DNA of 30,238 bases from Mobilicoccus sp032056465 (GTDB lineage Bacteria > Actinomycetota > Actinomycetes > Actinomycetales > Dermatophilaceae). Below the pieces are notes generated by a model. The model worked only from the letters and a program-made list of their open reading frames with translations. It did no database searches and was not told the origin of the DNA. The stretch lies in assembly GCF_032056465.1 (NCBI RefSeq), contig NZ_DAMBCL010000042.1; one strand, written 5' to 3'. This document shows, one piece after another, positions 1 to 7,957 of this stretch. A program made the position numbers and the translations under genes. Each line of letters opens with the position of its first letter. The first letter of the stretch is position 1.

Positions 1-2
1 GC

Positions 3-110
3 GACCGGCTCATCGGCACCCTCGACGGACCACCCGAGGGGCCCGGCACCCCCGTACGCTGGCGACCACCCGATCACCGCGACGGACCCATACGCGGGTA
101 CGCGGCATGA
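3..110 (+). CDS. 3' end of an unidentified gene (partial)
   Basis: The third forward frame is open from the window edge to a TGA at 108-110 and gives about 35 residues ending GPIRGYAA. Its third codon positions are nearly all G or C, as in the other genes here, and the other two forward frames look less gene-like. The fragment is proline-, glycine- and arginine-rich and has no motif I recognise. It would be the C-terminus of a gene beginning outside the window. It could also be a chance open frame, because stop codons are rare at this GC content. Confidence 0.4.
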   Translation, partial: DRLIGTLDGPPEGPGTPVRWRPPDHRDGPIRGYAA

Positions 111-333
111 CGCCCAGAACGGCGACCGGCGCTGGCTGCACTGCGCATGCCTGACCGGAGCGCCTCCACCGACATCGCCGACACGCCATGACTGCTGACC
201 TCAGCACGCGCCGGCGGTCACCGTGGTGATGGCGGCGGTGGTGCCGGGGCGCCGACTCGGGGTCGCGACCCTGATCCCGCCACGTTGCTCGACCCCGTCG
301 CCGGCTTTCCTCGAGCGGCGGTGAGACGAGGCC
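111..333. other. intergenic region, nothing convincing
   Basis: This stretch lies between the putative partial gene and the stop codon of the minus-strand GntP permease. The two genes converge, so a terminator is expected, but I see only a weak imperfect hairpin around GGTCACC/GGTGATG near 217-231 and no U-rich tract. No promoter or RNA gene is evident. Confidence 0.4.
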
Positions 334-1836
334 TCAGAACGACCCGAACATCGTGCCGAGGGCGATGACCACGATGATCGCGAGGACGGGGATGACGACG
401 GCGACGACGCCGATGTCCTTGTAGGACTGTCGGTGGGTGAGTCCGGTGACGGCGAGGAGGGTGATGACCGCGCCGTTGTGCGGCAGGGCGTCCATGCCAC
501 CGGAGGAGAGGGTCGTGATGCGGTGCATGAGCTCCATGCTGATGCCGTCGGCCTGGGCGCGGGCGGCGAGGTCGGCGCCGAGGGCCTGGAGGGCGATGCT
601 CATGCCACCGGAGGCGGAGCCGGTGATACCGGCGAGGACGTTGACCGACACCGACGTCGAGATGAGCGGGTTGGGGCTCACCCCGAGCACGGCGTCGCGG
701 ATGATCGCGAACGCCGGCAGCGAGGAGACGACGGCGCCGTACCCGACCTCGGAGGCGGTGTTGAAGATCGGCAGCATCGAGCCGAGGGTGCCCTCGTTGA
801 GCGACTGCTGCGCGTCGGCGAACCGGCGCCGGTGCACGACGAGGACGAACGCGATGGCGACGACGAGGGCGACGATGATGCCCCAGATGCCCTGGACGTC
901 CTTGAGCGCGACCCCGCCGTAGGCCTTCTCGGCGAGGTAGGAGGTGTCCAGGCGCGGCAGGACGAGGTTGACCATGACCCAGTTGACGGCGATGACGATG
1001 ACGACCGGGGTGTACGCGAGGGCCGTCGGCATGGTGGCGGACGCCGGGGGAGCCTCGACGGCGACGCTGCCGCCCCGGTCCGGCCCGGCCTCGAGACCGT
1101 GGAAGACCGGGTCGGCGTGAGCCTCGCCGGCGGCGAGGGTGTCGCGCACCGGGTGGCCCGAGGGCTTCGGTGGGGACATCAGGGGGCCGTCCTCGTAGCC
1201 CTCGCCGGAGTCGCGGGCCGAGTGGGCCCGGCGCGTCAGCCAGAGCATGCCACCGCCGAACATGATGACGCCCGCGATGACGCCGAGGCCGGGGGCGGCG
1301 AAGGTCGTCGTGCCGAAGTAGGGGGAGGGGATCGCGTTCTGGATCGTCGGGCTGCCGGGGAGGGCCGTCATCGTGAACGTGAACGACCCGAGGGCGATCG
1401 CGGCCGGGATGAGCCGCTTGGGGATGTCGGCCTGCCGGAAGAGCTCGGCCGCGATGGGGAAGATGGCGAAGGCGACGACGAACAGCGTGACGCCGCCGTA
1501 GGTGAGCACGGCGCAGGACAGCACGATCGCGAGGACGGCCCGCTGGGGGCCGAGGAACCCGACGATCGAGTCGGCGATCCGACGGGCGGCCCCGGAGTCG
1601 TCCATGAGCTTTCCGAACAGCGCCCCCAACATGAAGATCGGCAGGTAGGAGACGACGAACTTGCCGAGCGCGGGCATGAACACCTGCGTGTAGGTCGCGA
1701 GGACGGGGGCGCCCGCGATGATGGCCGCGAACAGGGCGCAGAGCGGCGCGAGGAACATGACGTTGATGCCGCGGTAGGCGAAACCGATGAGCAGCGCCAG
1801 CGAGGCGATGATTCCGATGAGACCGAGCGTCGCCAA
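334..1836 (-). CDS. GntP-family permease (gluconate / hydroxy-acid:H+ symporter)
   Basis: This is a predicted polytopic membrane protein of 500 residues that should import a small hydroxy-acid (gluconate, 3-hydroxybutyrate or similar) with protons. It starts at a TTG (1836-1834) preceded by AAGGAGA at good spacing; no ATG lies nearby. The N-terminus is hydrophobic, and many further hydrophobic segments follow. The stretch around ALPGSPTIQNAIPSPYFGTT matches the GntP family's conserved loop. A hydrophilic insert at about residues 203-275 (acidic, Pro/Gly-rich) separates the two halves and makes it longer than E. coli GntP (about 450 residues). The best family-level comparison from memory is the YxjC/3-hydroxybutyrate-type branch, but the substrate cannot be read from sequence. 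No catabolic partner is adjacent. Confidence 0.85.
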   Translation of the reverse strand: MATLGLIGIIASLALLIGFAYRGINVMFLAPLCALFAAIIAGAPVLATYTQVFMPALGKFVVSYLPIFMLGALFGKLMDDSGAARRIADSIVGFLGPQRAVLAIVLSCAVLTYGGVTLFVVAFAIFPIAAELFRQADIPKRLIPAAIALGSFTFTMTALPGSPTIQNAIPSPYFGTTTFAAPGLGVIAGVIMFGGGMLWLTRRAHSARDSGEGYEDGPLMSPPKPSGHPVRDTLAAGEAHADPVFHGLEAGPDRGGSVAVEAPPASATMPTALAYTPVVIVIAVNWVMVNLVLPRLDTSYLAEKAYGGVALKDVQGIWGIIVALVVAIAFVLVVHRRRFADAQQSLNEGTLGSMLPIFNTASEVGYGAVVSSLPAFAIIRDAVLGVSPNPLISTSVSVNVLAGITGSASGGMSIALQALGADLAARAQADGISMELMHRITTLSSGGMDALPHNGAVITLLAVTGLTHRQSYKDIGVVAVVIPVLAIIVVIALGTMFGSF

Positions 1837-2119
1837 GGCGTCTCCTTCGTCGAGGCGGTGGGGCGGCCGACCGCGCCGGGCCGGAGGGGTCGGACGGGTC
1901 GGGGGCTCGGCCGATGGTGAGGCCGCCGCGGCGCCACGAGGGGGTCGCCCGTCGTCGGGACGCTGCCGGATCGTCCTGAAGTGTAGGGGGGCGAGGGCCC
2001 GTGGGCGGGGGGAGCTGCCTCCTCACTTCCTCGGGAACGCCCCGCCACCGGCCGCGCCGCGCCGTCTCCTGCCGCGCCGGCTCACGACTCCCGTGCGGCC
2101 CGCGACCCGCCGCGCTGCC
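1837..2119. other. intergenic region upstream of the GntP permease
   Basis: This is a 283-base stretch between the TTG start of the GntP gene and the stop codon of the minus-strand hydrolase gene. It carries the AAGGAGA ribosome-binding site of the permease (about 1842-1848). On the minus strand TACACT (1985-1980) could be a -10 element, but I see no matching -35, so I do not call a promoter. No open frame here has the expected codon pattern. Confidence 0.4.
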
Positions 2120-3646
2120 TCACGGGGCCACGAGGAGGAGGAGCGCCAGCCCGAGCAGGAGCAGGGAGACCGCGACGTCGAGGACGGCGGGCACCCTCCG
2201 CTGAGGCGGCCACGTCGGCGCCTGCCGCATCCGGAGCAGCGCGAACACCGCCCCCACGAACGCGCACGCGAGCAGCGACCCGAGCAGCCACACCGGCAGG
2301 ACGTGCCACGGGCCGAGGACGCGGGCCACGATCGCGGCCGTCATCGTGTCGGCCACCGCGCCGAACAGACTCAGCCGTGACGAGGCCCGCCAGCCCCGCC
2401 ACCAGGCCGACACGAGGAGCAGCGCGGCGACGGCGATCGGCAGCCAGGTCCCCGGGCTGGTCGGTGGCGATGCCGGGTGCGGTGCCGTGCGGTGGAGGAG
2501 CGCCGGGGCGATGTCGTCGACGGAGGTGTCGGAGTTGGACAGCACCACGGCCGCAGTCCTGGCCGCCCGGTCGATCGCGAGTGCCGAGCTCGACCCGCCG
2601 GTCCCGCCGTTGTGCCACAGGGCGGAGCCGCCCTCGACGGGGACGGTGAACCAGGCGAGGCCGATCCGACCTCCGTCGCCGGTGTCGACGAGCGGGGTGA
2701 CGGCGTCCATCCCCGGCGCCGTCCCGGCGATGACCGCCTCGGCGAACCTCGCCATGTCGGCGGCGGTGGTGCGCGTCGAGGATCCCGCGGGGTCGTTGCC
2801 GGGTGAGGCCCACGCCCCGACGACGCGCCCGTTCGCCCGGTGGGGGGTCGCCACCCACGGTTGGTCGGCGTCGTCGCCGTCGACGATCGAGGTCGAGGTC
2901 ATCCGCAGGGGCGTGAAGAGTCGGGCTCGGGCGAGTTCGGCCCAGGTGGCCTGCCCGGCGGCGCGGGCCTCCGCGTGACCGAGCAGAGCCATGCCGAGGT
3001 TGGAGTAGGCGAACGTGCCGGGGGACTCGAGCGTCTCCTCCCGCGCGGCGGCGATGACGTCCTCGGGGGTCTGGGCCCGGTAGGGATCTCCGCCCCGGAC
3101 CGCGGTGAGCGCGCCCCCGAGGCCCATCGTGGACGGCAGTCGGGGCAGCCCGGAGGTGTGGGTCGCGAGGTGTCGGGGTGTCACCGTTCCCGCGGGTGTT
3201 CCGGCGAGCTCGGGCAGATACGTCGACAGTGGCGCGTCGAGGTTCATCTCACCGCGCTCGACAGCGTCGGCGAGGAGCATTCCCGTGAACGTCTTCGTGA
3301 TGGACCCCAGCTCGTAGACGGTGTCCGGGCCCGGCGAACTCGCCGCGCTGTCGTCGTCGCCGAGCACCCCGAGGCCCGCGTAGGTCGTCTGCCCGTTCTC
3401 GACGCGGGCCACCGAGAGGGTCTGCCGTCCGCGTCCGTCGCCGACGGCGGCGGCGACGTCGGCGACGAGGCGGGGGTCGCCGGTGCTCTCCTCCCCGAGG
3501 TGGGTCCGTGGGCCGAGGGCGACGCCGACGAGCGCGCCGAGCACGATCGTCACGGCGAGGACCGCCCCGAGGATCGCGAGCATGCGGGGGCGGGAGTCCG
3601 AGGGTGTCGGCGAGGGGCTCAGTGCGGTGACGGGATTCGCAGGCAT
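2120..3646 (-). CDS. Membrane-anchored serine hydrolase, beta-lactamase / D-Ala-D-Ala peptidase-like (class C fold)
   Basis: This 508-residue protein has the three motifs of serine beta-lactamase-like enzymes: SITK (nucleophile Ser115, Lys118), YSN (Tyr214-Asn216) and an HNGG motif near residue 365 in place of KTG. One transmembrane helix (about 22-44) precedes the enzyme domain. Three or four hydrophobic helices follow it (from about residue 405 to the C-terminus), so the catalytic domain should sit outside the cell, tethered at both ends. The ATG at 3646 has GAAAGG upstream; longer in-frame starts read through the ArsR gene. It lies 68 bases downstream of the ArsR-type regulator on the same strand, probably co-transcribed. 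Natural substrates may be cell-wall peptides, peptides or esters. Beta-lactam resistance cannot be inferred from the fold alone. Confidence 0.85.
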   Translation of the reverse strand: MPANPVTALSPSPTPSDSRPRMLAILGAVLAVTIVLGALVGVALGPRTHLGEESTGDPRLVADVAAAVGDGRGRQTLSVARVENGQTTYAGLGVLGDDDSAASSPGPDTVYELGSITKTFTGMLLADAVERGEMNLDAPLSTYLPELAGTPAGTVTPRHLATHTSGLPRLPSTMGLGGALTAVRGGDPYRAQTPEDVIAAAREETLESPGTFAYSNLGMALLGHAEARAAGQATWAELARARLFTPLRMTSTSIVDGDDADQPWVATPHRANGRVVGAWASPGNDPAGSSTRTTAADMARFAEAVIAGTAPGMDAVTPLVDTGDGGRIGLAWFTVPVEGGSALWHNGGTGGSSSALAIDRAARTAAVVLSNSDTSVDDIAPALLHRTAPHPASPPTSPGTWLPIAVAALLLVSAWWRGWRASSRLSLFGAVADTMTAAIVARVLGPWHVLPVWLLGSLLACAFVGAVFALLRMRQAPTWPPQRRVPAVLDVAVSLLLLGLALLLLVAP

Positions 3647-3714
3647 GGCGGGCCTTTCGGTCTCGTTCCGGGTGGGCGTCGGGGTGTCGGTCCGGGGCTG
3701 CGAGGGGGCGCTGG

Positions 3715-4251
3715 TCAGGCGGGCAGGGTCGCGGTGAGAACGACGAGCAGGGGCACGATGCGCTGAGCGGGGACCTCGTAGCGTCCCCGCCCGGCCGAGG
3801 CCAACCACCCCGCCGCGACGAGGGCACGCAGGTGGTGGTGGAGTTGCCCGGTCGTGCCGAGGCCCTCGGCCTCGGTGAGGGCGGAGGTCGTCGAGGTGCC
3901 GGTGAGGACGAGACGCAGGAGCTGGAGTCGGACGGGGTGCCCGAGGGCGGCGAGCACCGTGGCGGCGTCGTCCCAGTCCTGGGACAGGAGATCCTGAGGG
4001 TCGCGCCCCCACTGCCAGTGCGCCTCGCCGGCGGCCACGCGCACGTGTCCGGCGAACCCCACGGCTCCCGCGGGGTGGCGGGCGCGCAGTCCCTCCAGCA
4101 TCCAGAACCGGTCGCCCGCGTCCGTGCCCCCGTCGCCCGAGGACGGGCCGTGCCCCTCGGTGCTCTCGGGCGGCCCGGCTCGCGCCTGGTCCTGCTGGAG
4201 GGCCGCGACGGCGCGTTCGAGGGCGGCGACTCGGGACTCGACATCACTCAC
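3715..4251 (-). CDS. ArsR-family winged-helix regulator
   Basis: This is a 178-residue DNA-binding regulator. The N-terminus (VESRVAALERAVAALQQDQ) is a short coiled-coil-like helix. A linker follows, and then a winged-helix domain near residues 90-165 with the ArsR-type signatures LGHPVRLQLLRLVL and TTGQLHHHLRALVAAGWL (recognition helix). No metal-binding Cys pair is visible, so metal sensing is not supported. I chose GTG at 4251 because a good promoter -10 ends six bases upstream, implying a leaderless transcript; the alternative upstream ATG (4332) would include the promoter itself. It precedes the membrane-anchored hydrolase gene and probably controls that two-gene unit. Confidence 0.82.
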   Translation of the reverse strand: MSDVESRVAALERAVAALQQDQARAGPPESTEGHGPSSGDGGTDAGDRFWMLEGLRARHPAGAVGFAGHVRVAAGEAHWQWGRDPQDLLSQDWDDAATVLAALGHPVRLQLLRLVLTGTSTTSALTEAEGLGTTGQLHHHLRALVAAGWLASAGRGRYEVPAQRIVPLLVVLTATLPA

Positions 4252-4257
4252 CCCACG

Positions 4258-4286
4258 AAAGTACGCACAAACGTAAAAACGATCAA
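4258..4286 (-). promoter_or_regulatory. promoter of the arsR-hydrolase unit, leaderless
   Basis: On the minus strand TTGATC (4286-4281) and TACTTT (4263-4258) are separated by exactly 17 bases, close to the SigA consensus. Only six bases separate the -10 from the GTG start, so transcription should begin at or next to the start codon. The spacer is unusually AT-rich for this genome. Confidence 0.6.
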
Positions 4287-4375
4287 GAGGGGGGCGAGCC
4301 GTGTGGACACACCGCGGGGCCGCCGGCAGCACGATCGAGCCGCCGACGGCCCCGTCGATGAAGGGGTGTGGTCGT

Positions 4376-5689
4376 TCAGAGGTTGCGCTGGTCGACGATG
4401 CGGCGCGCCTTGCCCACCGACCGTTCGATGCCGCCCTCGCCGACGACCTCCACCCTCGCGCTCGTGCCGATCCGGGACTTCACCTGCGCGCGCACGATGC
4501 TCGCCATGCCCTCGTAGGCCGACGTCTCGGCGCGCGGCGCCGCCTCGACCTTGATCGTCAGCTCGTCCATGCGTCCGGGGCGGGTGAGAACGCACTGGAA
4601 ATGCGGTGTGAGACCGTCGATCTCGAGGATGATCTCCTCGATCTGGGTGGGGAACACGTTGACCCCGCGGACGATCATGAGGTCGTCGGTGCGACCGGTG
4701 ATCTTGGCCATCCGCCGGAACGCGGGACGCGCGGTGCCGGGCAGGAGCTGGGTGAGATCGCGGGTGCGGTAGCGCAGGATCGGCATGGCCTCCTTGGTGA
4801 GGGACGTGAGCACGAGCTCCCCGGTCTGGCCGTCCTCGACGGGCGCGTCGGTGAGGGGGTTGACGATCTCGGGGTAGAAGTGGTCCTCCCACAGGTGCAG
4901 GCCGTCCTTGGACTCGACGCACTCCTGCGCCACGCCGGGCCCCATGAGCTCGGAGAGCCCGAAGATGTCGGTCGCGTGCATGTTCGCGCGCTCCTCGATC
5001 TCCTTGCGCATCGCCTGCGTCCACGGCTCGGCGCCGAACACGCCGATCTCCAGCGACGTCTCCTTGGGGTCGACCCCCATCTGCTCCATGACGTCGAGCA
5101 TCGCGAGGAAGTAGCTCGGGGTGATGAAGATGACCCGGGGTCGGAAGTCGGTGATGAGCTGGATCTGCTTCTCGGTGTTGCCGCCCGAGGCGGGCACGAC
5201 CGTGCAGCCGAGGTGTTCCGCGCCGTAGTGCACGCCGAGTCCGCCGGTGAACAGCCCGTACCCGTAGGAGACGTGCGCGATGTCGCCCGGACGTCCGCCC
5301 GCGGCGCGGATGCAGCGGGCCACGAGCGTCGCCCACGTCGTGATGTCGTTCTTGGTGTATCCGACGACCGTCGCCCGGCCCGTCGTGCCCGAGGAGGCGT
5401 GGACGCGCACGACCTGTTCGCGCGGCACCGCGAACATCTCGAACGGGTAGTTGTCGCGCAGATCGTTCTTCGACGTGAAGGGCAGCAGGCGGATGTCGTC
5501 GAGGCTGCGGATGTCGCTCGGATGGACGCCGCGCTCCTCCAACTGCGCGCGGTAGTGCGGCACGTGCTCGTACGAGGCGGTCACCGTGGCCTGGAGGCGC
5601 TCGAGCTGGCGGGCGCGCAGCTCGTCGATCGACCACCGCTCGGCGTCGTCGTACAGGTCGGGGCGGGAGTCGGTCTGAGGGAGGGACAC
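4376..5689 (-). CDS. paaK: Phenylacetate-CoA ligase
   Basis: PaaK activates phenylacetate with ATP and CoA to phenylacetyl-CoA in the cytoplasm, the entry step of aerobic hybrid phenylacetate catabolism. The 437-residue product matches the usual family length. The AMP-binding loop SSGTTGRATVVGYT lies near residues 99-112, followed by SYGYGLFTGGLGVHYG, the YRTRDLT adenylate-contact motif and GRTDDLMIVRGVNVFP before the mobile C-terminal domain. GTG at 5689 has AAGGAGA six bases upstream; the longer frame to 5719 has no ribosome site. It lies downstream of paaI on the same strand, but the 269 bases between them contain a sequence gap and a tandem repeat, so co-transcription is not certain. Confidence 0.96.
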   Translation of the reverse strand: MSLPQTDSRPDLYDDAERWSIDELRARQLERLQATVTASYEHVPHYRAQLEERGVHPSDIRSLDDIRLLPFTSKNDLRDNYPFEMFAVPREQVVRVHASSGTTGRATVVGYTKNDITTWATLVARCIRAAGGRPGDIAHVSYGYGLFTGGLGVHYGAEHLGCTVVPASGGNTEKQIQLITDFRPRVIFITPSYFLAMLDVMEQMGVDPKETSLEIGVFGAEPWTQAMRKEIEERANMHATDIFGLSELMGPGVAQECVESKDGLHLWEDHFYPEIVNPLTDAPVEDGQTGELVLTSLTKEAMPILRYRTRDLTQLLPGTARPAFRRMAKITGRTDDLMIVRGVNVFPTQIEEIILEIDGLTPHFQCVLTRPGRMDELTIKVEAAPRAETSAYEGMASIVRAQVKSRIGTSARVEVVGEGGIERSVGKARRIVDQRNL

Positions 5690-5793
5690 GGGCGATCTCC
5701 TTCGATCGGGCGTGGACACGGCGTCGAGCGGGTGGTGCCGGGTGGGGCGGTGTCGGTCATCGGATTCGGGGGACCGGACGGGGGTGGGCGTGG

Positions 5794-5893
5794 NNNNNNN
5801 NNNNNNNNNNNNNNNNNNNNNNNNNNNNNNNNNNNNNNNNNNNNNNNNNNNNNNNNNNNNNNNNNNNNNNNNNNNNNNNNNNNNNNNNNNNNN
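5794..5893. other. assembly gap (100 N)
   Basis: Exactly 100 unknown bases sit between paaK and paaI. A round 100 is a common placeholder for a gap of unknown size. The sequence resumes inside a 10-base tandem repeat, which probably caused the break, so the true distance between paaI and paaK is unknown. Confidence 0.98.
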
Positions 5894-5963
5894 GGCGCGC
5901 AGGGGCGCGCAGGGGCGCGCAGGGGCGCGCAGGGGCGCGCAGGGGCGCGCAGGGGCGCTCAGG
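5894..5963. repeat. 10-base tandem repeat (GGCGCGCAGG), 7 visible copies
   Basis: Six perfect copies of GGCGCGCAGG (5894-5953) are followed by one variant copy GGCGCTCAGG (5954-5963). The array runs directly into the N gap, so the real copy number is unknown. The G-to-T change in the last copy creates the TGA stop of paaI (minus strand, 5961-5959), so the gene ends inside the array. Confidence 0.95.
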
Positions 5964-6528
5964 TGCGTGGTGGGGGGAGGGCACGCGAGCGGCCGCGGAA
6001 CTCCGCGACGACCCGGTTGTCGGACTCTCGGGTGACGGTGACGTCGGTGAGGCCGCTGCGACCTCGGACGACCCGTTCGGTGGCGGAGGCGAACAGCACC
6101 TCACCGAGGCGCACCGGTTCGAGGAAGTCGATGTCGCAGCCGGCCGCGACGGTCGGGCGGCCCGAGGCGTTGCAGGCGAGCGCGAAGGCGGAGTCGGCGA
6201 GGGTGAAGAGGTAGCCACCATGGCAGATCTCGTGGCCGTTGACCATGCGTCGATCGACCTGCATGCGCACGAGCGCGCGGCCGAGGCGCCCCGGTGCTGA
6301 CCCGGGGGACCGCGAGGTGGACTCCGGGGCGGGTTCCGGCGCGGGCGAGAGGGACACCTCGATCGCACGCATCCCGAGCGCCGCGGAGGCGGGGTCGGCC
6401 GCCCACATCGCCCGGGCGTTCTCCACCTCCGGGCCGAAGGCGGACAGGTCCACCTCGACGACGTCGGAGCTCGACCCGGGCTCGGTGCGTCGTGCCGGGG
6501 CGGTGTCGTCCCGGTGATGTGCGGTCAT
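5959..6528 (-). CDS. paaI: PaaI-type hotdog-fold acyl-CoA thioesterase
   Basis: PaaI hydrolyses CoA esters of phenylacetate ring-cleavage side products and so frees CoA. The 189-residue product carries the family signature NGHEICHGGYLFTLADSAFA (98-117), with the catalytic Asp at residue 112 and the ACNASG turn after it. Compared with E. coli PaaI (about 140 residues, from memory) it has a longer N-terminus and a Pro/Ser-rich insertion at about residues 61-83 in the first strand region. The ATG at 6528 has GAAGGAG five bases upstream. It diverges from paaJ, sharing a 186-base control region, and is followed by paaK. Its stop codon lies in the last unit of a tandem repeat. Confidence 0.9.
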   Translation of the reverse strand: MTAHHRDDTAPARRTEPGSSSDVVEVDLSAFGPEVENARAMWAADPASAALGMRAIEVSLSPAPEPAPESTSRSPGSAPGRLGRALVRMQVDRRMVNGHEICHGGYLFTLADSAFALACNASGRPTVAAGCDIDFLEPVRLGEVLFASATERVVRGRSGLTDVTVTRESDNRVVAEFRGRSRALPPPRT

Positions 6529-6579
6529 GGGCGCTCCTTCGCGTCCGATCGCTGCTCGTCGTGGCGGTCCCGCACGAGG

Positions 6580-6636
6580 TTGACCCTCCGCGCGACACCG
6601 TGAAAGTGTAGGTGAACGTCCGGTCGGTAATTCACC
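6580..6636. promoter_or_regulatory. divergent paaI / paaJ control region with putative PaaR site
   Basis: On the plus strand TTGACC (6580-6585) and GAAAGT (6602-6607), 16 bases apart, could drive paaJ. On the minus strand TACACT (6610-6605) is a plausible -10 for paaI. The segment 6616-6628 matches the perfect palindrome at the paaA promoter at 10 of 13 positions and includes CGGTCGGTA (6621-6629). A wider inverted repeat GGTGAA-N14-TTCACC (6611-6636) encloses it. A TetR-type repressor bound here would cover both promoters. Confidence 0.5.
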
Positions 6637-6714
6637 ATGCGCGCTGCCCATCTCGGAATCCGCCGCGCCCCGAGTGCCCCGGAACGTCCTACCCGCAGAG
6701 CAAAGGGGCTGAGC

Positions 6715-7929
6715 GTGGCCGAGGCATTCCTCGTCGGTGGAGTTCGTACTCCCGTGGGTCGATACGGAGGAGCCCTCGCCGGCGTCCGCCCCGACGACCT
6801 CGCGGCACTCGTCGTCTCCGAACTGCTCTCCCGCACGGGCGCCGACCCGGCCCGCGTCGACGAGGTCATCCTCGGCAACGCGAACGGCGCGGGGGAGGAG
6901 AACCGCAACGTCGCCCGCATGGCCGCGCTCCTCGCGGGGATGCCCGACACCGTCCCCGGTCTCACGGTCAACCGCCTCTGTGCCTCCGGGATGTCGGCGA
7001 TCACGCTCGCCTCGCACATGATCGCCGCGGGTGCCGCCGACCTCGTCGTCGCCGGGGGTGTCGAGTCGATGTCGCGCGCGCCCTGGGTGCTCGCCAAGCC
7101 CGAGTCGGCCTACGCCAAGCCGGGAGAGATCTTCGACTCCTCCCTCGGGTGGCGGTTCGTCAACCCCCGGTTCGCCGCCGGTGGCGACCTCGACCGCGAC
7201 GGCACGATGACGTTCTCCATGCCGGAGACGGCCGAGGAGGTCGCCCGCGTCGACGGTGTGTCCCGCGAGGACTGCGACGAGTTCGCCGTCCGTTCCCACG
7301 CGCTCGCGATCGCGGCCCAGGAGGCCGGTCGTCTCGCCGAGGAGATCGTCCCGGTGACCGTGAAGACCCGCAAGGGCGAGCACGTCGTCGACACCGACGA
7401 GGGGCCGCGCCCCGGCACGACCACCGAGGTCCTCGCCAAGCTCCGCCCCGTCGTCAAGGGTGGCACCGTCGTCACCGCGGGCAACGCCTCGACGCTCAAC
7501 GACGGCGCGTCGGCGGTCCTCGTGGCCTCCGAGAAGGCCGTCGCCGAGTTCGGACTCGCCCCTCGCGCGCGCGTCGTCGCCGGGAGCGCCGCCGGCTGCC
7601 CCCCGGAGATCATGGGCATCGGGCCGGTGCCCGCGACTGAGAAGGCCCTCGGCATGGCCGGGTGGTCGATCGGCGACCTCGGCGCCGTCGAGCTCAACGA
7701 GGCCTTCGCCTCCCAATCCCTCGCCTGTGTGCGGCGTCTCGGGCTCGACCCCGAGATCGCCAACCGCGACGGCGGTGCGATCTCGCTCGGCCACCCTCTC
7801 GGATCCTCCGGATCCCGCCTCACCGTCACGCTGTTGCGGCGGATGGAGGCCGAGAACGCCCGGCGCGGCCTCGCGACGATGTGCGTCGGGGTCGGCCAGG
7901 GCGCCGCCCTGCTGCTCGAACGCGTCTGA
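6715..7929 (+). CDS. paaJ: 3-oxoadipyl-CoA / 3-oxo-5,6-dehydrosuberyl-CoA thiolase
   Basis: This is a 404-residue thiolase that should cleave the 3-oxo C8 and C6 dicarboxylyl-CoA intermediates of the pathway, releasing acetyl-CoA and finally succinyl-CoA. The catalytic residues are visible: Cys89 in NRLCASGMSA, the NEAFA motif, His in GHPLGSSG and the second Cys in MCVGVGQG. GTG at 6715 has AAAGGGG six bases upstream, which fixes the start; an in-frame ATG at 6637 abuts the putative operator and lacks a ribosome site. It heads a plus-strand run paaJ-paaH-paaZ with gaps of 28 and 56 bases. The symbol rests on this context, because PcaF thiolases look the same in sequence. Confidence 0.92.
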   Translation: MAEAFLVGGVRTPVGRYGGALAGVRPDDLAALVVSELLSRTGADPARVDEVILGNANGAGEENRNVARMAALLAGMPDTVPGLTVNRLCASGMSAITLASHMIAAGAADLVVAGGVESMSRAPWVLAKPESAYAKPGEIFDSSLGWRFVNPRFAAGGDLDRDGTMTFSMPETAEEVARVDGVSREDCDEFAVRSHALAIAAQEAGRLAEEIVPVTVKTRKGEHVVDTDEGPRPGTTTEVLAKLRPVVKGGTVVTAGNASTLNDGASAVLVASEKAVAEFGLAPRARVVAGSAAGCPPEIMGIGPVPATEKALGMAGWSIGDLGAVELNEAFASQSLACVRRLGLDPEIANRDGGAISLGHPLGSSGSRLTVTLLRRMEAENARRGLATMCVGVGQGAALLLERV

Positions 7930-7957
7930 GCCCCGACCGCCCGACGAAAGGCCCCTC

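Noticed and set aside
433..1920. Long plus-strand open frame antisense to the GntP permease
   Set aside because: Its composition (Asp/Gly/Arg/Glu-rich, no motifs) is typical of antisense frames in high-GC DNA. The minus-strand frame has a clear membrane-protein pattern.
5894..5963. CRISPR-like array
   Set aside because: The 10-base units are directly adjacent with no spacers, and no cas genes are present.
6637..6714. Upstream in-frame ATG start for paaJ
   Set aside because: It abuts the putative operator region, lacks a ribosome site and would add 26 residues absent from thiolases.
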